Shown here in pieces: positions 9,654 to 18,338 of a DNA stretch of 64,000 nucleotides; the stretch's first letter is position 1, and each line of letters begins with the position of its first letter. This DNA is from Bacillus sp. 1NLA3E (GTDB lineage Bacteria > Bacillota > Bacilli > Bacillales > Cytobacillaceae), in the NCBI RefSeq assembly GCF_000242895.2, contig NC_021171.1, forward strand, positions 4,746,001 through 4,810,000. The letters are read 5' to 3'. The notes beneath the pieces are model-generated. The model had not been told where the DNA came from. It made no database searches and saw only the letters and a program-made list of their open reading frames with translations. Position numbers and translations under genes: made by a program.

Positions 9654-10997
9654 TTATGCGGCTTTCTTTTCAATCATATCCTCATTATTTTTAAATTTTT
9701 CCAAAAGGCATCCTATTGTGAAACCAAGCAAGCCTGGAATCACCCAACCGAAGCCCTTATTTTGCAAAGGAACATTGGATAATAATTCTGAAAATGAACC
9801 ATTTAAAAATGTAGAATTGATGATTTCCACTAAGCTAAATAATCCAACTAGACCGATTGTCATGACATAAACTGGTCGTTGATTAAAAGGTAATCTGTCA
9901 TGTAAAAGACCTAAAATAATTAAGGTAATGGCCATTGGGTACACTAAACCTAGCACTGGGACAGAAACTTTTAATATTTGAGATAGACCAAGGTTTGCTA
10001 CAAATCCGCTGACCAAACATAATAGGATTGCCCATTTTATATAAGATAATTTTGGGAAAATACTTGAAAAATATTGAGCACACGATGTTATTAATCCTAT
10101 ACAAACACTTAAACAGGCTAATGTAAAAATTAACCCTAAAACAATCGTTCCACTTGTTCCAAACAATTGATGTAATACAGTACTTAATACAATTGCTCCA
10201 TTATCGACTTTTCCAGTTATCGAAGCTGAAGCCCCTAGATAGGCAATAATTAAATAACAAAAAGTTAACAGTAGGCCACAAATAAGTCCAATAATGGTTA
10301 AATATTTTACTTGTAATGTTTGCTTGTTTATTTTTTTACTTCTAAAAATATTGGTAAATATAATTCCGTAAATTAATGCGCCAATTGCATCCATTGTTTG
10401 ATATCCATCTAAAAATCCCTGTGAGATTGGATTCTCTTTATAAGATAATGAAGCTTCTTTAAAACCAGATAGATTGGTGAATAAAGCTTTGACAAAAACA
10501 ATGATAATTAATACTAATAAAGAAGGGGTTAAAATCTTTCCAAATCTATCTACTAATTTAGAAGGCGATTTTGCGAACCAAAAAACGATACTAAAAAATC
10601 CAACTGTATAAACCAATAGTCCGACTGGTGAAGACTCAATTGTATTTGGTAAAAAGGGCTTTACTCCCATTTCATAAGCAAGGCTGCCTGCACGGGGAAT
10701 TGCAAGTCCAGGTCCTATTGACAAATAAATTGCCATTGGAAAAAGTAAAGCAAAAGTATGATTCACTCTATTTACTAAAGTATCGAATGTTCCTGATTTT
10801 GCAATAGCGATAAAGGCTAATACTGCAAGACCGGCATCTGAAATAATAAATCCAATAACCGCTTGCCATACATTTCCTCCGGCAGCTTGTCCCAAATATG
10901 CTGGGAAAATTAAATTTCCTGCACCGAATAACATTGAAAATAACATAAAGCCAATAAACATGATTTCTCTATTGGTTAATTTATTCAAACATTTCAC
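9654..10997 (-). CDS. brnQ: branched-chain amino-acid:cation symporter, LIVCS family
   Basis: A 447-residue polytopic membrane protein importing Leu, Ile and Val with Na+ or H+. The N-terminal signature FIGFMLFSMLFGAGNLIFPAYLGQAAG is typical of BrnQ/BraB, and about 12 hydrophobic segments follow. A GAGGTGAA SD precedes the ATG. Together with the LivK-like lipoprotein at 1.4 kb this gives the region two branched-chain amino-acid uptake functions. Confidence 0.93.
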   Translation of the reverse strand: MKCLNKLTNREIMFIGFMLFSMLFGAGNLIFPAYLGQAAGGNVWQAVIGFIISDAGLAVLAFIAIAKSGTFDTLVNRVNHTFALLFPMAIYLSIGPGLAIPRAGSLAYEMGVKPFLPNTIESSPVGLLVYTVGFFSIVFWFAKSPSKLVDRFGKILTPSLLVLIIIVFVKALFTNLSGFKEASLSYKENPISQGFLDGYQTMDAIGALIYGIIFTNIFRSKKINKQTLQVKYLTIIGLICGLLLTFCYLIIAYLGASASITGKVDNGAIVLSTVLHQLFGTSGTIVLGLIFTLACLSVCIGLITSCAQYFSSIFPKLSYIKWAILLCLVSGFVANLGLSQILKVSVPVLGLVYPMAITLIILGLLHDRLPFNQRPVYVMTIGLVGLFSLVEIINSTFLNGSFSELLSNVPLQNKGFGWVIPGLLGFTIGCLLEKFKNNEDMIEKKAA

Positions 10998-11181
10998 CTC
11001 AAACTAATATTATATTAAAATATCTTTTCATTCTATCAAATATCCTTTCCATTTTAAAATTGCATATGGAAAATTACTTATTATTTCACTAAGTGCAAAT
11101 GTATTGGATGAGTAACGACAGTTAAATTGACTGAATCCCATGGGATTTAATTGAGTTGGTAAAGGATTAGGTGATTTCTGA

Positions 11182-11277
11182 CTAGATTTTTACAACTGTA
11201 AATTGCATAATTTCAGTAGCTGGATCATTGGGATCCAGTGGAGGTTGACTTGGGGTTGAATGGGGTAACTCCAACAT
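11182..11277 (-). pseudogene. possible 3' remnant of a multicopper oxidase
   Basis: In the otherwise empty stretch 10998-11416 a 31-codon minus-strand frame contains PPLDPNDPATEIMQF, resembling the PPDPxTxxxIMQFRV segment of multicopper oxidases; a neighbouring frame reads NVGVTPFNP, as would precede it. The match is short and by eye, so this is tentative. Nothing else was seen in this gap. Confidence 0.28.
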
Positions 11278-11416
11278 TATCCATTTGAAATAAATGACCA
11301 TTCTGATAAAAACTACGATCCTGTATAGCAGGGCGGCACGTCATTTTTTACCAGAAGGCAACCAAAATGATAGGTAGGAATTTTTATTTAATAAGTGGGA
11401 TCGGTAATGACAGTAA

Positions 11417-12028
11417 TTATTTATTCATTTTAGAAAGAAAATCCCCTAAAATACTGTCTAAATCATTTTCTATGTCTTCATTTTCTTCCTTGGCGATTAT
11501 TGGTTGATTATGTTTTGCTTTTTCCCAATCAAACATCTCTAAGCCATCATCCAAGGAATCTATATCATTAGTTGAAGCTATTTCGTCCATAAAATTTAAG
11601 TGGCTATCCTCTTTTGATGTTTCAACAGAGTGTTCTTCCATCATTATCTCTTCGTGTAGAAATAAAGCCTGGTTAATATCCAAGGAGTTACTATTTAATG
11701 AAGCAAGCAAGGAAGTAGCTCGAACTGGCTCAGTTAATAGTTGGTAAATAATACTGCCTAACACGGCCTCAGAATGCTCATGCTTTAACCAGTCCCGTTG
11801 TGATTTACTTAATTTATTAGGGAGGGGAATCGTAATCGTTTCCCTTTCCCTTGAAAAAGAATGGCTGACTCCTTGCATCACAAACTCGGCAATTTTACTA
11901 GAAAAATTCCTTCTTTCTACTTCCTTTAGCTTTTGCAAATGTTTTAATAAATGGTCGGGTGCATCAGAAGGGACACGAAATGAAACAGCTTGACCCCTCT
12001 TTATTTCAGTTGGGGCAGACTTTTTCAT
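11417..12028 (-). CDS. ParR-like DNA-binding partner of the actin-like protein
   Basis: A 203-residue protein 4 nt downstream of the ParM-like gene. The N-terminus (AVSFRVPSDAPDHLLKHLQKL) has the strand-helix-helix look of ribbon-helix-helix proteins; the C-terminus is very acidic (EENEDIENDLDSILGDFLSKMNK) and ends in an amphipathic helix, as expected of an adaptor that contacts actin-like filaments. In type II partition systems ParR binds a repeat array next to the operon, and such an array is present at 13338-13450. The assignment rests mainly on context. Confidence 0.65.
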   Translation of the reverse strand: MKKSAPTEIKRGQAVSFRVPSDAPDHLLKHLQKLKEVERRNFSSKIAEFVMQGVSHSFSRERETITIPLPNKLSKSQRDWLKHEHSEAVLGSIIYQLLTEPVRATSLLASLNSNSLDINQALFLHEEIMMEEHSVETSKEDSHLNFMDEIASTNDIDSLDDGLEMFDWEKAKHNQPIIAKEENEDIENDLDSILGDFLSKMNK

Positions 12029-12032
12029 ATAA

Positions 12033-13217
12033 TCACCTCAAATCTACTTTTTTACTTGCTCCCTGAGTTACCTTTTGCTTCTCCATCTTCCTTACAAAAT
12101 CGGTGATTAGCTTATAATAAGCATTTGCCATCATCCAAATACTCTCTTTTTCATCTTCAAAGAATTCTATATTATAACCATCTAAATTATTATTTAATAT
12201 TTTAAGATATTCCTTTAATACAATAGATCCGCCGCCAACAAAATAACAGATTTCCGTTTGTGAGTTTTTCTGCCAAACATTACGTAATAACCGATATTGT
12301 TTTTTGGCTAATTCCAGCAAGATACGATCCGTAATATCATGAACGCTTGTCCGGCTTCCTTTCACCATAATATGATTGCGGTCATTTTTCCTCGTAATGA
12401 TTTCTACTACATCACGACGGCTGTCCAGCTCAACCCCATGCTTGGTTCTAATTCCTTCACGAATGGCTTCTAATGATTCGGAAACGCCCAGATTAAAGCC
12501 TTGTGCTTTATCATCATCAACGGTTCTATTTTTTATTACCGCAATATCAGTTGATAATCCGCCGATATCTTGAATTAATATACGTTTATCAATAAGATCC
12601 TTGTTAATAATTTTTAAGTTATTGTCCATGACAAGGTTAATATAAGCAGCAAATCCTTCAGGATAAATCTTTGCCTCGTCAAATTTAATATTTACTTTTA
12701 ATCCTTGATATTTTGGTGTGACGAGAAATTCCACTTGGTGAACAGAACCAATCAATTTAGAGCGATATCCTGCATCCTTTCCTTCCTTTACTTCACGAAG
12801 GGGGAGACCAGTTCCTAGTGTATAGTTTGCATCAATCACATTTTTTACTCTTGGGAAACCATGTCCATTTTCCTCGTTAACTGCATCTAATGCCAATGTC
12901 GCAAAAAGCATCACCAATGTTTGGTCTTCTTCTGATTTCCCGGTACCAGGATCTAATTCTGTTGCATTGTTACTCTTGGTTGCTAAATGGCCAACTCTAT
13001 AAATGACATTATTTTCTTTCAGCGCAGGGGAGTGCACCTTGATATGAATTCCATCAAGTGGATTTTTGTTATCTAATTCTTCTATTCCTATCACCGGTCG
13101 ATCTTCTGTATCTCTTGCAACAATGTTAGGAATGTTTAATTCATACTCTAATTCCCCAAAAATAGCTTTAATCGAGTCATTCCCAACATCTACTGCAGCA
13201 ATTCTAGACTTAGACAT
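12033..13217 (-). CDS. ParM/StbA-type actin-like ATPase
   Basis: A 394-residue actin-fold protein of the kind that forms filaments to segregate plasmids. Nucleotide-binding motifs are seen in order: phosphate-1 (VDVGNDSIKA, residues 9-18), phosphate-2 (DIGGLSTDIAV) and the adenosine motif (FVGGGSIVLKEYL). It is the first gene of a two-gene operon with the ParR-like gene, and the upstream region is a GTAAAC repeat array. It is unlike MreB in size and context. Chromosomal location suggests an integrated plasmid or island origin. Confidence 0.8.
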   Translation of the reverse strand: MSKSRIAAVDVGNDSIKAIFGELEYELNIPNIVARDTEDRPVIGIEELDNKNPLDGIHIKVHSPALKENNVIYRVGHLATKSNNATELDPGTGKSEEDQTLVMLFATLALDAVNEENGHGFPRVKNVIDANYTLGTGLPLREVKEGKDAGYRSKLIGSVHQVEFLVTPKYQGLKVNIKFDEAKIYPEGFAAYINLVMDNNLKIINKDLIDKRILIQDIGGLSTDIAVIKNRTVDDDKAQGFNLGVSESLEAIREGIRTKHGVELDSRRDVVEIITRKNDRNHIMVKGSRTSVHDITDRILLELAKKQYRLLRNVWQKNSQTEICYFVGGGSIVLKEYLKILNNNLDGYNIEFFEDEKESIWMMANAYYKLITDFVRKMEKQKVTQGASKKVDLR

Positions 13218-13337
13218 TAATGAATCATTCCTTTTCGTTAAATTTATTTTTTTCTAAGGTAGTTAGTCGTCTATTGTTTCTAATAAAAGGTTATAAGAGA
13301 TTGCTAGATTCTTCAATAAGCCTTTGTACACATTTCT

Positions 13338-13450
13338 GTAAACGTTGATAACAAATTCGTAAACATATTGTCCCATAAATATGTAAACACTTTTGTATAC
13401 ATGTAAACGAATTTGTGTACAGTGTGTTTACTTTCCGTAAACATGTAAAC
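13338..13450. repeat. GTAAAC repeat array, candidate parC centromere/operator
   Basis: GTAAAC occurs as direct copies at 13338, 13359, 13383, 13403, 13437 and 13445, with one inverted copy (GTTTAC) at 13426. Several are spaced 20-24 bp, about two helical turns. Palindromic GTACAC, GTATAC and GTGTAC sit between them. It lies directly upstream of the parM-like operon, where a ParR binding site would be expected. Confidence 0.65.
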
Positions 13451-13482
13451 AAGGGGAATAGTCTCCCGCTTCCCGCCATACT

Positions 13483-13510
13483 ATTTACTTATGGTACGGT
13501 TCACCGCACC
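13483..13510 (+). repeat. att-like site A (rlmH 3'-end copy)
   Basis: This 28-bp stretch is identical to 18950-18977. Read on the minus strand it encodes C-GEPYHK-stop, the C-terminus of RlmH, in the same orientation as the genuine rlmH end at 32327. Homology to rlmH stops after about 20 bp, which is att-core size rather than a gene duplication. Confidence 0.75.
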
Positions 13511-13659
13511 ACAAAAGCTGCCGTTTTTTATATAAATATTAAACTATAAAAAAGTGAAGCAATTGCAAAGTAGGTTATAACCGAAACATATGACTTTTTA
13601 CGAATGAATAAATAAAAATTCTTATATTTATAAAAAACTGGCCAATTGGAGTTGATTAC

Positions 13660-14115
13660 TTGAGCAATTTCAATCCAGAAAAAAATATTTGTAGCATACA
13701 CCGGTGGTGTTACTGCTACGGAACCTGTTATTCCAAGATGTTACACACTCACTCACTCTGATTTTACTGGAGAACTTTTTTTAACAATTGGAATTTATTA
13801 TGCCTGGGAAAATATAACCCTAAGAGAGATGAAGTATTCGGCGAATGGAAACAAAATAGGAGTTCCTTATACTATTATGTTTATTTATATATAGATCAAG
13901 GGGAATATAACGTAAATGTATCAGCAAAACGCAATGAAATATTTAGACGTGAATTACCACTTGCATTAACAGCTATTCGATACGGTGATAGGTTCTTATT
14001 TGATGCATACCCTAATCTAGATCAATCTTTAATAATAATTAACTTTATGTCCACCTATCCTCAGTTTGCTAGACAAGAAAGTTGGGGGATTTTCCACCAT
14101 TTTTCATACAGATAA
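13660..14115 (+). pseudogene. staygreen-family protein, two frameshifts
   Basis: The start TTG AGC AAT TTC AAT CCA GAA AAA has a GGAG SD at 13647. The frame shifts near 13690 to VAYTGGVTATEPVIPRCYTL, and again near 13820 to RDEVFGEWKQNRSSYYYVYL...FRRELPLALTAIRYGD...STYPQFARQESWG. This pattern matches the bacterial staygreen proteins (related to plant Mg-dechelatase) as I remember them. The two shifts mean no intact product. It is the only cargo between att-like sites A and B. Confidence 0.7.
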
Positions 14116-14215
14116 TTATCTAAGATTGTATGTCACCACTTAACAGAGTCGCTTTCCCCTTTAATTGTTTACTTGAAAACAAAAAACCTCATTTTGTAGT
14201 TTATAATAGAAAGAA

Positions 14216-14239
14216 GAAGGCACTCAAATCAGTGCCTTC
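14216..14239. terminator. hairpin, probable terminator
   Basis: GAAGGCACT / AGTGCCTTC forms a 9-bp stem after the staygreen remnant. The U-run is imperfect on both strands. Confidence 0.5.
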
Positions 14240-14256
14240 TCCTTTCAAAAACTGCT

Positions 14257-14281
14257 CTATTTATGGTACGGTTCTCCGTAC
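14257..14281 (+). repeat. att-like site B (rlmH 3'-end copy)
   Basis: CTATTTATGGTACGGTTCTC reads on the minus strand as GEPYHK-stop. The match to the rlmH end extends past the stop codon: AAAAACTGCTCT at 14247-14258 parallels AAAAATTGCCCCT at 32316-32328. Confidence 0.72.
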
Positions 14282-14288
14282 AGCATAT

Positions 14289-14300
14289 TAAATGAGGTTT
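14289..14300 (+). repeat. left inverted repeat of interval B-C
   Basis: TAAATGAGGTTT, 8 bp inside site B, is the exact reverse complement of AAACCTCATTTA at 18943-18954, which abuts and slightly overlaps site C. Such a pair of inverted repeats next to att direct repeats is the arrangement found at the ends of SCC elements. Confidence 0.65.
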
Positions 14301-14532
14301 TTATTTTCCCTCTAATTCTCCTATATTCCCATTAAAAATGTTTTAAATTTTTTAATCCACCCCCAAAACCTTAAAACAATTACCTAAGTTTTTTATGTTA
14401 GTCATTTTTTGTCGAAGAAATCTTTCCGCTGGATGTACTACGCCTAGGTTAACTTCCAGTTAACGTTCTTAAAGTTTTTAATTAATCTATTAAAATATTC
14501 TTCGCCATTACACCTAGAAGGAGGAGACTAAA

Positions 14533-17500
14533 ATGGATCGAATTTTTAGGTGGATTGTTAAATCATTGTTTGCTCCTGTTACGGGGACTGCTGGTGCAGT
14601 TGCAAGTACACTTGGTTTTTTTCTGGCCTTTTTACCTTTAGAAAGTCTAAGAATTCCATTATTGCTAGCTTTTTCACTTGTCTTTCGACTTAATATCATC
14701 GCCTTATTCCTTGGCACGTTGATGACGATTTTTATTCCCAACCTTCGTCATTTACCTATCCTGGATTTAAGTATTTTAGAAGATTATTGGTTATTTTCTA
14801 CCTTGAAAGATAAAATACAAGCTTCACAAATCATTGTATCTGGGGCATTGGGAGGCTTAATTGGTCTTGTCTGCTATTTTTTCTTCCACTGGTTCTACAA
14901 TTTAGGTCTAAAAAAAAGGGGGGGAAATCAGGAACATGTTTTTCTTGATCCTGCCCATAGACGCTGGTCCATCATTAAACGAATGAGCGCAGGCTTTACA
15001 ATCTTAATTGTGTTAGTATCAACCATTTTTATTGAAAGCCTAAATACAAATCCAGTATTTCCTGAGCTGCAATTGAACAAGAGCACAGCAGAGAGCGCAA
15101 TCGAGCCGGTTAATACAAGTTTCACTGAAGAAGAGCTTGCTTCCCAGATTCAAAAAACGAATCCTTCGCCTGTTATACAGGAAAATGAGGATTCGGTAAA
15201 AACAAAAAAGGCGAGCAAACAAGAAGTCTATGGTTTTTACGTCAATTGGGATGAAAACAGCAAAACTTCTTTCAAAAAAAATAGCGACTCTATTACAACA
15301 TTAGTACCGGAGTGGCTGCAACTAACAACTGACCTTACCCTTAAAGCCAGCACGGAAAAGTCTATCATTTTAGAGGCAAAAGCAAATGGTATAAAAATTC
15401 TTCCATTAGTGAATAATTATATTAATAATAAATGGGATGGCGAGACTTTACACCGGTTATTTACTACTCAAGGCGCAGAAGATCTTTTTATTCAAAATAT
15501 GTTGGATTATGTGAAATCCAATGACTTTGAAGGGATCAACATAGACTTTGAAGGGATTCACCCAAACGATACAGCGAATTTCACTGATTTTATGGATAAG
15601 GTGTATGAAGCATTTCATCAACAAGGTCTCATAGTGACAATGGATGTCCCGCCAAATGACAATAGTTATGACTATACTTCGCTGGCAACGAATGTAGATC
15701 GTATGGTTGTCATGCTATATGATCAACACCACTCCATGAGTAAACCTGGACCTGTAGCTCCAACTGATTGGGTAATAGAAAGTTTAAACCAGATCCATAT
15801 TCCTTCCGAAAAATTGATTCTGAGTTTTGGAAACTACGGTTACGACTGGGAAGACAACTCCAATCAGCCTGCAAATGCAATGACGTTCGGAGATCTAATG
15901 GAATTAGGAATTGGGACGAACCTCCAAATCTATTGGAATAAACAAGCAGGCAATCCTTATGTACGGTACAAACGAAACGATAAAAACCATACTGTGTGGT
16001 TTTTAGATGCTGCGACATTTTACAATCAAATGAAGTTAGGAAAAGAGAGGGGTTCAAGCGGAATAGCAGTTTGGCGTCTCGGTTCCGAAGACCCTTCTAT
16101 CTGGAATTTCATTAATAAACCAAAGGATATGGACAATCCATCCAATGCGCTTAAAACCATCGTCAGTCCTAAGCCTGTTCAATATACAGGGGCTGGGGAG
16201 ATTTTAAAAATGGTTTCTCAATCAGAAAATGGGAAACGAGCAATTCAATTAGATGGACATGATTTGATTCAAAACGAAACCTATAGCAAATTACCAAAAC
16301 GGTATGGTAAATCAAAACATAAGGAAGTCGTCTTATCCTTTGATGATGGTCCTGACCCAGCCTATACACCACAAATATTGGACATTTTGAACCGGAATCA
16401 CATAAAAGGGACCTTTTTTATCGTTGGAGAGAATGCAATGCTGCATCCAGAACTTGTTAAAAGGATGCATAAAGAAGGCCAAGAAATTGGCAACCATACG
16501 TTTACCCATCCAGATATTGAATCCATCACACCATTTCAAATGACTTTGGAGCTAAATGCCAATCAGCGTTTATTTCAAGGTATTACTGGCCATTCGACGA
16601 CCCTGTTCCGCCCGCCTTATATGGCCGATGCCGAATCGAACTCGAGCGGCGAACTGCTACCTATGTTACAAGCTCAGAAGTTAGGTTATACAATGGTCGG
16701 AGAATTAATAGATTCTGAGGATTGGCAAGGACATTCTAGTGAGGAAATTGTGAATCAGGTACTTGACCAACTGCCGGAAGGAAATGTCATTTTGCTGCAT
16801 GATTCTGGCGGTGACCGCTCCAATACTGTAAAGGCCCTGCCTTTTCTTATCAAAGAACTAAAAAAACGTGGCTATACTTTTACCACCGTTGCTGATCTCA
16901 TTGGAAAAAGTAATAGCCAAATCATGCCCGAAGCTGAACAGGACAACCCTTATTTGGTCTATGACAAGGCTGTGTTCACGGTCATACAAGGCTGGCGCGA
17001 AGGATTAAGCTTCCTGTTTTACTCCGCTATCCTTATCGGAATCTTGCGGCTGGTTATCTTAATATTCCTTTCAAGAAGGCAGGTAAAAAGGTATAAAGAA
17101 ACCAAGGTAGATCCTGGATTTACCCCTTTTGTCAGTGTTGTGATTGCGGCTTATAACGAGGAAAAAGTCATTTGCAAAACAATTGATTCAATTTTATCGA
17201 GCGATTACCCAGCTTTTGAGATACTAATTATCGACGATGGATCAAAGGACGATACGGCTATTGTGGTTCAAGAAACGTATGAAAACCAGCCTCTCATCAG
17301 ATTAATAAAAAAACCTAATGGAGGAAAATCTTCCGCTGTTAACCTTGGTTTTAAAGAGGCAAACGGGGCAATCGTGGTGGCTCTTGATGCTGATACACTC
17401 ATCGCTGAAAATGCCATCTCATTGCTTGTTAGCCACTTTAAAGATGAGAATGTTGCGGCTGTTTCAGGTAATGTAAAGGTCGGCAATAAGGGTAATCTCC

Positions 17501-18222
17501 TTACCAACTGGCAGCATATCGAATATGTGACAGGCTTTAATCTAGAGAGAAGGGCCTTTGCCACACTCAATTGCATCACGGTTGTACCAGGAGCTATCGG
17601 TGCATGGAAAAAGACAGCGGTAGAAGTAGCAGGATACTTTCAAGAGGATACACTGGCAGAAGATACCGATATCACGCTCACCCTTTTACGAAATGGAAAA
17701 AAGATTGAATTTGAAGAAAAGGCTTATGCCTATACAGAAGTTCCGGAAGATATTAATAGTCTGGCAAAGCAGCGTTACCGATGGGTTTATGGTACTTTAC
17801 AATGCCTATGGAAGCATCGACGGGCTTTATTCAATAAAAAACATAAATCATTGGGATATATCGGCCTTCCAAACATGTGGCTTTTCCAATATTTTTATCA
17901 AACAATATCTCCTATTGCTGATATATTGTTCATTATAGCCCTTTTTAGCCCACACCCTGAAAAGGCAGCGATTGGATTTATTCTTTTTTACTTGCTGGAT
18001 TTCTTTACTTCTCTCTATGCATTCCGATTGGAGAAAGAAAGTCCTAAACCACTAGGTTCATTGTTTCTACAACGAATCTTGTACAAACAGCTTATGGCTT
18101 ATATAGTGATCAAATCCATCCTCTCGGCCGTAAAGGGAGTAACTGTTGGTTGGAATAAACTAAAACGAAATGGTAATGTCACTCAGGAAAGCTCTATTGC
18201 GAAGAATAAAGAATCTTCATAA
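14533..18222 (+). CDS. multidomain polysaccharide protein: DUF2062-like, GH18, NodB deacetylase, GT2
   Basis: A 1229-residue membrane protein that joins three carbohydrate activities. Residues 1-125 are hydrophobic and DUF2062-like; a helix at about 155-175 leads to a GH18-type domain (about 229-545) with EGINIDFEG, Glu340 being the expected acid. A NodB domain (about 597-790) has SFDDG (D604, D605) and HTFTH (H655, H659). After a helix (825-848) comes a processive GT2 domain with IDDGS (901), DAD (952-954), EDTD and QRYRW (1080-1084), then C-terminal helices. It resembles a PgaB plus PgaC fusion, so synthesis and trimming of a beta-linked GlcNAc-type polymer is inferred. AGAAGGAGGAGA is the SD. 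Confidence 0.88.
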   Translation: MDRIFRWIVKSLFAPVTGTAGAVASTLGFFLAFLPLESLRIPLLLAFSLVFRLNIIALFLGTLMTIFIPNLRHLPILDLSILEDYWLFSTLKDKIQASQIIVSGALGGLIGLVCYFFFHWFYNLGLKKRGGNQEHVFLDPAHRRWSIIKRMSAGFTILIVLVSTIFIESLNTNPVFPELQLNKSTAESAIEPVNTSFTEEELASQIQKTNPSPVIQENEDSVKTKKASKQEVYGFYVNWDENSKTSFKKNSDSITTLVPEWLQLTTDLTLKASTEKSIILEAKANGIKILPLVNNYINNKWDGETLHRLFTTQGAEDLFIQNMLDYVKSNDFEGINIDFEGIHPNDTANFTDFMDKVYEAFHQQGLIVTMDVPPNDNSYDYTSLATNVDRMVVMLYDQHHSMSKPGPVAPTDWVIESLNQIHIPSEKLILSFGNYGYDWEDNSNQPANAMTFGDLMELGIGTNLQIYWNKQAGNPYVRYKRNDKNHTVWFLDAATFYNQMKLGKERGSSGIAVWRLGSEDPSIWNFINKPKDMDNPSNALKTIVSPKPVQYTGAGEILKMVSQSENGKRAIQLDGHDLIQNETYSKLPKRYGKSKHKEVVLSFDDGPDPAYTPQILDILNRNHIKGTFFIVGENAMLHPELVKRMHKEGQEIGNHTFTHPDIESITPFQMTLELNANQRLFQGITGHSTTLFRPPYMADAESNSSGELLPMLQAQKLGYTMVGELIDSEDWQGHSSEEIVNQVLDQLPEGNVILLHDSGGDRSNTVKALPFLIKELKKRGYTFTTVADLIGKSNSQIMPEAEQDNPYLVYDKAVFTVIQGWREGLSFLFYSAILIGILRLVILIFLSRRQVKRYKETKVDPGFTPFVSVVIAAYNEEKVICKTIDSILSSDYPAFEILIIDDGSKDDTAIVVQETYENQPLIRLIKKPNGGKSSAVNLGFKEANGAIVVALDADTLIAENAISLLVSHFKDENVAAVSGNVKVGNKGNLLTNWQHIEYVTGFNLERRAFATLNCITVVPGAIGAWKKTAVEVAGYFQEDTLAEDTDITLTLLRNGKKIEFEEKAYAYTEVPEDINSLAKQRYRWVYGTLQCLWKHRRALFNKKHKSLGYIGLPNMWLFQYFYQTISPIADILFIIALFSPHPEKAAIGFILFYLLDFFTSLYAFRLEKESPKPLGSLFLQRILYKQLMAYIVIKSILSAVKGVTVGWNKLKRNGNVTQESSIAKNKESS

Positions 18223-18234
18223 TAGAATCTTCAC

Positions 18235-18265
18235 AAAGGTCTTTCCCATTTGGGGAAGACCTTTT
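18235..18265 (+). terminator. rho-independent terminator
   Basis: AAAGGTCTTTCCC / GGGGAAGACCTTTT stem and U-run directly after the multidomain gene. Confidence 0.85.
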
Positions 18266-18271
18266 CTATGA

Positions 18272-18305
18272 GAAAAAGGATCACCATCTTCTGGTGACCC
18301 CTTTT
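18272..18305 (-). terminator. rho-independent terminator
   Basis: On the minus strand AAAAGGGGTCACC / GGTGATCCTTTTT forms a stem with a U-run; it would end the Thr-rich secreted protein gene. Confidence 0.75.
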
Positions 18306-18338
18306 GAAAGAATTACATATTCTTTCCGTTGTTTTATT

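Noticed and set aside
13338-13450. GTAAAC repeats as a CRISPR array
   Set aside because: Repeats are only about 6-8 bp with uneven spacing and one inverted copy; no cas genes. A ParR-binding array fits better.
13338-13450. GTAAAC repeats as replication-origin iterons
   Set aside because: No plasmid replication initiator gene is adjacent; the neighbouring genes are partition genes.
13483-13510. Site A as a fragment of a duplicated rlmH gene
   Set aside because: Similarity to rlmH ends after the last six codons and stop; upstream codons (QLLW) do not resemble RlmH, so att-type origin is more likely.
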